From Hippophae tibetana (lineage: Eukaryota > Streptophyta > Magnoliopsida > Rosales > Elaeagnaceae): a DNA stretch of 64,000 nt. The number at the start of each line of letters is the position of its first letter. Position 1 is the stretch's first letter. Positions 22,581 through 31,779 of this stretch are shown in pieces. The notes below the pieces were generated by a model that was given only the letters and a program-made list of their open reading frames with translations, did no database searches and was not told the origin of the DNA. The position numbers and the translations under genes are program-made. Location of the stretch: positions 4,611,001-4,675,000 of the forward strand of contig CM072809.1 of assembly GCA_037013495.1 (NCBI GenBank), written 5' to 3'.

Positions 22581-25551
22581 TCATGCAGGGACCGTGTTAA
22601 GAAGTTCATAAACGGCTTGTTTTGTGGGCAGTGCAGGTATAGCTCCTCTCTCTGTCACTGCCAGGGCACCACATCCATTTGCAAATAGAAGAGCTTCTCT
22701 CAACCGTTTTTCATCCTGCAGTCAAAATTAAATCTGATGCTTAGTTTGAACTCATCATGCCTCAGCCAAATCTTGTTATACTGTTCTTCCTTGGTCAAAA
22801 GTTAAGTAATGAGCTTGAAAGTTGAAAGATGCTTTACACTGATAATTATAATTTGATGCATTTTATTTCATAGTATGTGAACATTTGAATTTTCAACAAA
22901 GAAAAACACGGCAGGTAATTTGTGAACTGGATATTATGCATTAGCCAACCTATATAACAGGCTCAAAAAAAGTGTTCTCCCCCAGGGTTCATAGTGATAT
23001 CTAGGTCTAAGTGTCTATCTATCTGAGAAAATTCAAGAGCTGGGAGACAAGTTGATATTATAATGACATTTTCTAATTCTCTACAACATGACCACTTAAA
23101 ACTTTAATGTTATTATTATGGCACTAACGAGTAACAATCAAGAGCAAGATTTGACAAGTACTGGCAGCTTAAAGCAAATCCGGAGTCATTCAGTTAGTTT
23201 TAGAACACTCTACTACTAAATATTGAAGCCAATACTGCATTCTTATATATTTATTTCATCTTTGATTAAGGACTAGAAGGGGAAAGAGTAAAAGAAGCCG
23301 TCCCACAAAAATGAAAAATTAGAAGCAAAGAAAATTAGTACTGCACCTTGTAAAGATTGAAGTTTGAAGCCAAAGCATTTAACATCCCAGCAACAAAAGC
23401 ATCACCTGCACCGGTTGTGTCCACGGCATCAACTTTGAGACCAGCAACCCGACCCTTAAACTCCTGCACAATGGAGAAAGTCAATCATTTTTTTTCTTTT
23501 TATAACTTCAATAACAATTCGGTGTCAAAATGAAAAATAAACTAGCCACTGTCCAGTGCAACATAAATTTATCAAGGGTAAATATATATTGGAGGGTATC
23601 AAATATATTAAGATTAAATAGATTTTTGCAATGGAATTCTTAAATCAACGCTGAAACATAGGTCAGAATACTAACCTTTGTATAGTATCTGCAGCCCCCA
23701 GCCCCTTCAGTTACAAGCAAAAGCTTCAGGTTTAAATGAAACAGCTTTTCCATTACCACTTTATCATCATAAGCATCATCACCTTCAGTCAAGAATGTAA
23801 TCTCTTCCTCACTGATCTGCGATTTTCAAGATAACCACATAATCTATTCCACTCAAAAAGATTAAGAGGAAAATATACTTTGCTTGTCTTTGACTCTCCA
23901 TAGCATGGACACTAAAATGTTGAATGCAAATACCTTAATAATGTCAGATTGATCCCATATGCTCATAATGCCTTCTCTAGCAGCTTTTGCTGATGGCCAT
24001 AGTAGCAATCTCAAATTTGGATCATAAGAGAGAGTGCGACCAGCCTTCCTAGCAATATCCATTGCAGCATGATGAGCTGATCTGCAAGGCTCCTCAATCA
24101 AGCTAATTGATCCATAGTGCAAAATTCCTGCCTGCAGGATATTTTGTAAAAAATTAGAAAACACATCAATCAGTAGGTACTGAAATTAAAAATTACATCC
24201 ACAACTGTATGTGATCTTAAATTTTTGAAGCTGAAGTAGCTATAGGTACCTTTATATACTCCTGAACAGAATGTTATTTACTTACCCTTCCAATTAAATC
24301 TGCGTCAAGTTCTTCTGGTTTAAGAAGCATATCAGCACTTGGGTTGCGGTAGAACAAGAATTCACGCTCCCCATCTTTTTTCAGTGTAACAAATGCCAAT
24401 GCAGTATTTGCATGTGGATCAAAACGCATGCCTGAACTATCAACATTGTTCTGTTTTAGAATGTCAGCTAACATGTGCCCAAATTCATCATCTCCAACCT
24501 AAAGGCAACATGAAAAAAAAATTACTTAGAGCAGAGTAGAAATATACATAAGTTTTACCAATGCCAGTGATTTCCTTTAATATGATGAGTAACTCAAAAT
24601 TGAACAAAGTATCCTTAGCACTCTAAGGCTTTGTTTGTTAGTGTTAGAAGTGGTTTCTGTCAAATGTAAATATGTGTACAAAATGTGCTTTATGAGCCTT
24701 GAAAGCACTTATGACATTATTAATTTTTACAGAATCTCAAAAGCAGAAGCAAACAAATTTGAAAAAGGGTACCTTGCCAATGAAAACCGAGGAACCTCCT
24801 AATCTTGATATCCCAACAGCAACATTAGCAGGAGCACCGCCAGGAGCTTTCTTAAAGCCTTCTGCTTCTTCAAGAGAAACTCCACTAACAGGTGGAACAA
24901 AATCAATCAACATCTCCCCAAAGCAAACAATCAATGCTGGATTCCTTGGGGTTCCATTTTTTTCATTGAGAAGTGATCTCGATGAACCTAATTGAGAAGA
25001 GTTACAAGGGGTTTAACGAAATTGCTCAAAGGTACTGTCATTTGCCTTGAGAAATGTTACACACACGTTTCTAGTAGTATTTGTGCGACCTAAAAGCCAC
25101 ATTTGAGTCAAATATCATCTGAGGTATTAGCTCCCTAGTAATAAAGTAATAATTTCAATCACAATGATGCAAGGTACTTAAGAATTGGTGATCAATTACA
25201 ACTTATTCTGTTAAACTCTCCAGATAACTACAGGAATGAAATCTGAATGCGAAGATTTTTATTAGACATAAATAATCCAATAAAAACTTTATCATATTGA
25301 AGTTAGAACATAAACAGATTCAAGAATAAACTAACATTGTACCAAACATGTAGACTTTGTATATCAAAATTAATGTGAACCCAGCAAACTGTCAGAGAAA
25401 ACAAAAAAAAATGATCATTTGGATGAAGAGAGAAAGTGGGCATCATAGTAATACCAGTAGCAGTGGAAGTCTTAGCTTTTGATAACTTGACACTATTATT
25501 TTTAGAACGAGAGCGATCAACGGTCCTAGGAAAGCAGCCGCAACCTGACAT
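22581..25551 (-). CDS. FRK: Fructokinase (pfkB/ribokinase family)
   Basis: Seven coding exons on the minus strand give 371 residues: 25551-25455, 24987-24773, 24498-24286, 24131-23934, 23816-23676, 23463-23347 and 22715-22581. All junctions are GT-AG and in phase. The enzyme phosphorylates fructose to fructose 6-phosphate with ATP, feeding glycolysis and starch synthesis. The pfkB N-terminal signature is seen as [20 protein letters not shown]. The C-terminal signature is [13 protein letters not shown], containing the catalytic Asp. The substrate-side [10 protein letters not shown] start is typical of plant fructokinases. The first 46 or so residues ([20 protein letters not shown] onward) extend beyond the roughly 330-residue cytosolic enzymes. 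They are basic and Ser-rich, so a plastid transit peptide is possible but not convincing. The ATG at 25551 is the first in frame. Exact FRK number is not assigned. Confidence 0.95.
24627..24763. mobile_element. Small hAT-like MITE in fructokinase intron 2
   Basis: The left end GGCTTTGTTTGTTAGTG faces the right end AGCAGAAGCAAACAAATTTG, which reverse-complements to a similar TTTGTTTGCTTCTGC. The element is about 137 bp. Its right end stops roughly 10 bp from the exon 2 splice donor (minus strand, about 24772). A clear target duplication was not resolved. Confidence 0.5.
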
Positions 25552-25716
25552 TGAGATGAAGCTTTGTTGAAAAAGCAATAAATTAAAATTTGGAAGAAGT
25601 AAAGTCAAAATGTAGAAGAAAAGTTGGAGAGGTTGTGAATAATAATATATACCATTTTAAAGTCTATTTTAAATCCTTGTGGATTTTATGTTTACTGATA
25701 TGTCGGAAACCTAAAC
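25552..25716 (-). promoter_or_regulatory. Fructokinase 5' leader / proximal promoter interval
   Basis: Only 165 bp separate the fructokinase ATG from the copia LTR that starts at 25717. The 5' UTR and possibly the core promoter must lie here or within the element. A 16-codon upstream ATG frame begins at about 25655 on the minus strand. No TATA box can be singled out. Confidence 0.45.
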
Positions 25717-25940
25717 TGTTGGTGTGTGCTATAACAGTGGCAGACACAAATGCTCAATGGAGTAAAACATTGAACAGACAATAATATTAGTGGAGCCATA
25801 AAACCTGGATGTGCAGGTTTTATGGTTATTGTTTAATTTTCGTTTTTCTTATATACATATATTGTAAACTCTTGTAAAAACAGAACAGAAACAATAATGA
25901 AATATACATGTTAATTATCAGAGAAATACAAGATTTGTCA
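25717..25940 (+). repeat. 5' LTR of copia element 2 (224 bp)
   Basis: It is bounded on the right by the primer-binding site and ends TTTGTCA. The left end is placed at TGTTGGTGTGTGC because copia LTRs begin TGTTG. With no second LTR to compare, the left boundary is inferred. Confidence 0.7.
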
Positions 25941-25952
25941 TGGTATCAGAGC
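25941..25952 (+). other. Primer-binding site of copia element 2
   Basis: TGGTATCAGAGC directly follows the LTR end, a perfect match to the sequence complementary to plant initiator-Met tRNA. Confidence 0.95.
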
Positions 25953-26795
25953 AAGTTATTGCTTATGGAATTACTTGTTATGCTGATCTCTGTTCTCAGA
26001 CCATTTGATTCCTGTTTTCTGGTTTCTGTTTTCTGTTTTCTGTTTTCTGGTTCTGTTTTTGATTTCCCCTGATTTTTGTTTTTGATTTCCCCTGATCTCT
26101 GATTTCTGATTTCTCCAGTTTTGATTTCTCCTCATTTCTGTTTTCTCCTGAATTCTGTTTACTTGTTGAAACCGATTAGTTACAATACTGGAAAAAAAAT
26201 ATACCACTCACCAGTGCTGCGACCATCTAGTATAAAGATGGCCATTTCTGCTCAACGTCAGTTGTAGATGTTGGCTGACCGGATTCGCAACCGTCTAGGT
26301 GGAGGGCTGACTCTGCTCTGCGAAAATAAAATTTTTGTTAGGGAAGTTCTAGCAGCAGCAGACGAAGAAGAAGAAGAAAGCAACAGATAAAGAAGAAGAA
26401 GAAAGCAGCAGACGAAGAGCACCACTTTAGGAGGACTGTGCGAATGAGAATCTGTTTTTCGGGCTACAGTTTACGTTGTCTCTGTGCGTGTTGGAGCTGT
26501 AAGTTTATCTGCAGCTGAGGGAAGGAAAACATAACAGAGGCTGCAAGAAGCTGCGTGAAGAAGAAGCTGCGTGTAGAAGAAGCTGCATGAAGAAGAAGCT
26601 GCGTGAAGAAGAAGCTGCGTGAAGAAAGGGCTGCACACGGAGGAAAAAAGGGAATTTTTGAATTAGGGTTAGAACGCAGAAGCTGCGCTCAATTAGAAAT
26701 TTTTTTTTAGGGTTACAGAATTTTTCTATATATAGTGTACGCAGTGTAAAGAAAAAAAAAAAAGGAAAAACGGAAAGAAAAATTTTTTAGATTTC
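25953..26795 (+). other. Repeat-rich leader of copia element 2
   Basis: Two simple-repeat tracts lie here. One is TTCTGTTTTCTGT-type pyrimidine-rich repeats at about 26010-26150. The other is five 16-bp units of CTGCGTGAAGAAGAAG at 26551-26630. GAAGAAGAA strings also occur at 26360-26420. There is no convincing coding frame before the gag ATG at 26796. Confidence 0.75.
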
Positions 26796-29468
26796 ATGGC
26801 AGAATCTAGAGATTTAACCACCAACTTCATATTGGAAGACTTGACGACGAAAATGACGGAAGTTCTAGCCACAGCTCAGACCGTCTCACAACCTCCACTA
26901 ACTGAAGCGTCGACTGCCCCTATTAGTATCAAGTTGGGAGGATCCAACTATGCCTTGTGGTCCCAGGTGGTGGAGATGTATATCTCTGGCAAAGACAAAC
27001 TGGGATATATTAATGGGGAATTTCCTCAACCTGCTGAAACCGACCCCTCATTCAGGAGATGGCGCACTGAAAATGCCATTGTTAAAGGATGGTTGATCAA
27101 TTCGATGGACCCCTCCTTAATTGCAAATTTTATCCGATTCCCAACTGCAAAACAGGTTTGGGATTCGGTGGCTACCACTTACTATGATGGGACAGACACG
27201 TCTCAAGTATATGATCTTCGCCGTCAAGTTACTCGTACGAAACAAGCGGGTGGATCCATTGAAAAATACTACAATGACCTTCAAGGGTTGTGGCGTGAAA
27301 TTGATTTCCGTCGTCCTAATCCAATGGAGTGTGCGATTGATATACAAAAATACAACTCCATCGTACAGGAAGATCGAGTGTATACCTTCCTCGATGGACT
27401 TGATGATAGATTGGATAAAACTCGAAGTGATGTGCTTCAGATCAAACCATTCCCTACGGTGGAACAAGCCTATGGATTCGTCCGTAGGGAAGAGGTCAGG
27501 CAGACCGTGATGATCACAGGTGTAGATACGACACCCGGAGCTGTTATGGCTTTTAAAGGGGTCAAGGGACATCATAACCTAATGCCACCAAAAACAGGAA
27601 CTTCCTTGGGTAGCAAGAAATCCACGGGAAATCCACCATCTCTTGACATGAAATGTGGCCATTGTGGAAACTCCAAACACACCCGTGAAAACTGCTTCAA
27701 ACTACATGGGTATCCAGAATGGTGGAATGATCTTCAAGCACGGAAGAAACGGGACACTACTGGGCGAGCAGCTGTGGCTACCAATAATGCCTCACTATCC
27801 CTTACTTCTCAGGCCGAATCTTCCCAAGATCCAGGTATTTCAAGTAAAGCATTTCACATCTCTACTCGTAATGAGAAAGATGAGTGGATTCTAGACTCTG
27901 GAGCTACAGATCACATGACATTTGACCCAAACGATCTCTCCAATACAACCCAGCCAAGACGGAGCCGTGTTGCCAATGCAAATGGGGTCACTTATCCAGT
28001 TACAGGAGCTGGAACAGTGACCTTATCTCCTTCATTATCATTATCTAATACTTTGCTTGTACCCTCTCTGTCAAACCGACTAATGTCTGTAAGTCAGGTC
28101 ACTTCAGATCTTAACTGTGTAGTACTGATGTATTCTACCTTTTGCCTTCTACAGGATATTCTCACCAAGGAGATCATTGGGCGTGGTACTAGGAGAGGAG
28201 GGCTATATTATGTGGATGACCTCAGTTCAGGAAGAGCCAATCACATGCAACATACTGTTGGTAACAAGGAACGACAGATTTGGCTATGTCATCGTAGATT
28301 TTGGCATCCATCATTCGGGTATTTAAAGCACCTACTCCCCAGTTTATTTTCAACTATCACACATTCAGATTTCAAATGTGATACTTGTATCCTAGCAAAA
28401 AGTCATAGGGCGTCTTATCCTATGAGCATGAATAAAAGTGTGGCTCCTTTTGCTTTGGTACATTCTGATGTTTGGGGACCTTCCCCGGTCATTACGTCAT
28501 CGGGTCATCGTTGGTTTGTTATTTTTGTTGATGATTGTACACGAATGACATGGCTTTACCTTCTCAAACATAAAGATGAAGTATTTGCTACATTTCACAT
28601 GTTTCACACCATGGTTCAGACACAATTTTCTGAAAAAATTAAGATACTTAGGTCTGATAATGGAGGGGAGTATGTTAATCAACAATTCCGGACATACTTT
28701 GACAACCATGGTATTCTCCATGAAACCTCATGTTCACAAACCCCACAACAGAATGGGACGGCGGAGAGAAAAAATCGGCATATTTTAGAAACAGCTCGGG
28801 CCTTACTAATCGGTGCACATATGCCTAATAAATACTGGAGTGATGCTGTTACTACAGCTGTGTATCTACTGAATCGAATGCCCACAAAGACCTTACAATT
28901 TCAGACTCCATTAAAGGTGTTATCTGATCATCTTCCTTTGCCTACTATTTTGATGCTTCCGCCCCGAATTTTTGGATGTGTTGCTTTTGTCCACCTCCAT
29001 AAAAATCAACGAACTAAGTTGGATCCATGTGCTGTCCGATGTGTATTCTTGGGGTATGGTGTACAAAAAAAGGGGTACCGATGTTATGATCCAATTGCTA
29101 AAAGAAACTATACTACCATGGATGTCACTTTCCTCGAATCAGAATGTTTTTTTCCATCACCAGTATCCAATTACACTCTTCAGGAGGAGAGTTATGGTGA
29201 AGAACGAAATTGGCTTGATGTTGAAATATTAGACACGAGTCCAACATACTCGGAACGTGCCAATAATATGGAGGAGCCCGTATCTAGACCCGAGCTTGAA
29301 CTTCCACGAACTGAAGCTGAAGTAGTAATTGAATCTCCAGAAGATGAAGTGGTTGATGTACCCCTCCATTCTCTAGTACCCAATGATCATCCTGCTGAGA
29401 ACACTCCTGAGGTAAGCTATCCTATCACACCTTTACACACCTTTAAAAATTATTATATATTTAAGTAA
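26796..29468 (+). CDS. Gag-protease-integrase polyprotein of copia element 2 (RT lost)
   Basis: A single uninterrupted 890-codon frame. Residues about 45-250 are a copia-type gag domain (KLGGSNYALWSQVV near the start). A CCHC zinc knuckle, CGHCGNSKHTRENC, lies near residue 287. The aspartic protease active site DSGATDHM lies near 366. The GAG-pre-integrase zinc region runs about 490-540, ending CDTCILAKSH. Integrase follows with its D,D,E residues in HSDVWGP, LRSDNGGEY and GTAERKNRH. The post-core GYGVQKKGYRCYDP segment is present. It stops after about 130 more residues, before any reverse transcriptase, with a foreign-looking tail HTFKNYYIFK. A full copia polyprotein is about 1300-1450 residues. 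It cannot retrotranspose alone; the intact frame suggests recent truncation or constraint. Confidence 0.92.
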   Translation: MAESRDLTTNFILEDLTTKMTEVLATAQTVSQPPLTEASTAPISIKLGGSNYALWSQVVEMYISGKDKLGYINGEFPQPAETDPSFRRWRTENAIVKGWLINSMDPSLIANFIRFPTAKQVWDSVATTYYDGTDTSQVYDLRRQVTRTKQAGGSIEKYYNDLQGLWREIDFRRPNPMECAIDIQKYNSIVQEDRVYTFLDGLDDRLDKTRSDVLQIKPFPTVEQAYGFVRREEVRQTVMITGVDTTPGAVMAFKGVKGHHNLMPPKTGTSLGSKKSTGNPPSLDMKCGHCGNSKHTRENCFKLHGYPEWWNDLQARKKRDTTGRAAVATNNASLSLTSQAESSQDPGISSKAFHISTRNEKDEWILDSGATDHMTFDPNDLSNTTQPRRSRVANANGVTYPVTGAGTVTLSPSLSLSNTLLVPSLSNRLMSVSQVTSDLNCVVLMYSTFCLLQDILTKEIIGRGTRRGGLYYVDDLSSGRANHMQHTVGNKERQIWLCHRRFWHPSFGYLKHLLPSLFSTITHSDFKCDTCILAKSHRASYPMSMNKSVAPFALVHSDVWGPSPVITSSGHRWFVIFVDDCTRMTWLYLLKHKDEVFATFHMFHTMVQTQFSEKIKILRSDNGGEYVNQQFRTYFDNHGILHETSCSQTPQQNGTAERKNRHILETARALLIGAHMPNKYWSDAVTTAVYLLNRMPTKTLQFQTPLKVLSDHLPLPTILMLPPRIFGCVAFVHLHKNQRTKLDPCAVRCVFLGYGVQKKGYRCYDPIAKRNYTTMDVTFLESECFFPSPVSNYTLQEESYGEERNWLDVEILDTSPTYSERANNMEEPVSRPELELPRTEAEVVIESPEDEVVDVPLHSLVPNDHPAENTPEVSYPITPLHTFKNYYIFK

Positions 29469-31779
29469 ATATTATTAAGATAATAATATTATCACAATAC
29501 AATTAATAATAAAAAAGATGAACAATTGTTAAATATAAAAAAGTAGGTATATTCACTTAAGATTTTATAAAAATCTTTCAAAATTTGTGCATCAAACAAT
29601 CTTAAATTTTTAAATTTTTTTAAAGCACATCAACAACTATTTCATCCGATATAGTATTTTTTATTTTTCAATGGATTTACATCTTTCATTGATGGAAATT
29701 TTTTGATGTAATAAGTAATAATTCTGATTGTTCGTTGTTTAAATTTTTTTATTTAGATAGTTTATATCATCCATACATAATGTTTTGATAAAAAAATTTC
29801 AATAGTAATATATTTTTTCATGGAACTAAGATAAAAAATACAAAAGAAACATGTATTTCCACTACTTTAACTCTCTCCTACTTTTTACCATAAAATATTT
29901 GAATATCTACTTAATAAAATCCATTAAAATTTACATAACTCTCTCATTTCCTTTTATATAGATTCTTCAAACAACATTTCTTTTTGTATAGCTTCTTTTT
30001 TCCTCTCCCTCTTTCTTTTTATATGCGTCTATCTCTCTATTTAAAATCCAAAACTTATATTGATTATGTTTGTTTTATCCAAATTTCAAAGATAATTATT
30101 TTTATTCTTATAGACAATTTAAAAAATAATAATTTATTTTAAATTTTTCCTAAAAATATCTCACTTCTATTAGGATCAAAATTTAGTTTTATTATCTCTT
30201 GATTACTCTACGACAAAAATAAATTTTAAATCTTTAATTATTCAATTTTTAATCTATTATCCATATTTCAAAGATAATTATTTTTATTCTTATAGACAAT
30301 TTTAAAACTTTTAATTTATTTTGAATTTTCCTAAAAATATCTCACTTCTATTAAGATCAAAATTTAGTTGTATTATCTCTTGATTACTCTACAACAAAAG
30401 TAAGTTTTAAATCCTTAATTATTCAATTTTTAATCTATTATTATATTCTACATAAAAATGTTAATGTAATCAATCAATTCTTATGTACTAATCAAATTAG
30501 GATTTATTAAAAACATTTGAGGCCTCATTTTTATGCTTAGTCTTAGGTAGCAAAAAGTGTTGAGTCTGATTGTATAGCATAACACTTTTCATGGAGTTTT
30601 ATTTTTAATCATAAGGAAAAAAAACATATATTTTTTTGTAAAAAAAAAAATTATTCATTATATTTTTTTTAGATTAAAAGTAAAATTATTTGAATAGAAG
30701 AATAATATATAAACTAAGTAATATCAATCCAACATCCAAAATCTCAAGAAAGTAAAGTTATGTAGTGAGAGGGATTTTTCATAGATGATGTGGAGAACTT
30801 CTCCTTGATTACTTTACATTGATGTATTTACTTACATATAAAAGATCTCATTTTATGTAAGTATTAATAATATATTTTTAAAATTATCAAGATATACTAA
30901 ATACTCATGCACTTGGTTCATGTAAAGCAGATATAAAAGAATATATTTTTGTTAAAAGATATAGAAAATTCTTTTAAAATCAAATGGTAGTTTGATTTAG
31001 TTTTCGTGATAATATCTTCAAATATTTGTAAGATTGATTTATATTTCAATCATATTTCAATCCATAACCAGGTACGAGGAACGGATGAGACTAGTAAAAT
31101 TCCTACCTCAGTAGTCTAAGCCCAGTGATTTTAAAATATTTGTAGGTTTGGGGTGTATAAATCATTGGTCAATATTGTACATATCCACATGGATTATTTC
31201 GTTTTATTTTTAACTAAATATAGCCCAGCTCTTGCCTTGCCCCCAACTTTTACAGTGTTATAGCTTTCCAAAAACTAATATTCTAACAAATTATCTTATT
31301 CATAAAATAACATAATCTAATATTACAAATGCTAATAAAAAATCAAATAACACATAAATAGGTATTCAATATTAGATGGGATAATTCAATATATGATTGG
31401 TTATAGTTATTCATTAGAATATGATCTCCACATGGAAGAATTATATTATTAATTATGCATGATAAATTGATTGTTTTCAAGGATTTCATATGTGCAAAAA
31501 CGAGTAATATCAATAATCACATGAAGAGAGAGTAATGTATGATATGATTATTTTGTGTTTTAATAAGATAATATTAAACTCTCGTTAATAAAAATTCCAA
31601 ATTCCAAATATAATTAAAACCCAAATGTACCTATGCACAATTATATAAAGAAGTGTCAGAGGCTTGAAAGTAAAAATATAAGACATAAATGTTGGTAGAT
31701 TTAGATGTTGCAGATATAAAAACATATAAAACAATCATCGCTCTCTTAGCTAAACAAGAAGTCTAGCTTAATTGTTGGA
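29469..31779. other. AT-rich spacer between copia element 2 and the AGL6 3' end
   Basis: No gene is seen. It holds a 182-bp direct tandem duplication (30079-30443). The right end should include the 3' UTR of the minus-strand MADS-box gene. Confidence 0.55.
30079..30443. repeat. 182-bp tandem duplication
   Basis: Two copies start near 30079 and 30261. ATTTCAAAGATAATTATTTT begins at 30083 and again at 30265. The phrases CTAAAAATATCTCACTTCTA and TATCTCTTGATTACTCTAC recur at the same offset, with scattered substitutions. Confidence 0.9.

Larger units (their letters stand above)
25717..29468 (+). mobile_element. Ty1/copia element 2, 3'-truncated
   Basis: A 5' LTR (25717-25940), a perfect primer-binding site, an 840-bp leader and an open gag-protease-integrase frame are present. 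Reverse transcriptase, RNase H, polypurine tract and 3' LTR are absent. No copy of the LTR start TGTTGGTGTGTGC was seen downstream to 31.7 kb. The breakpoint lies between about 29400 and 29480, where typical copia coding sequence passes into AT-rich DNA. It sits head-away from fructokinase: the LTR promoter would read away from that gene. Confidence 0.88.

Noticed and set aside
24699..24995. 98-codon plus-strand frame
   Set aside because: Antisense to fructokinase exon 2 and running across a splice site and the intron MITE.
27117..27575. 152-codon minus-strand frame inside element 2
   Set aside because: It is antisense to the intact gag domain and has no recognisable content; a shadow of the real frame.
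29469..31700. Looked for the missing RT, RNase H and 3' LTR of element 2 displaced downstream
   Set aside because: No RT motif and no copy of the LTR start or end was seen, so truncation rather than interruption by a nested element is the simpler reading.
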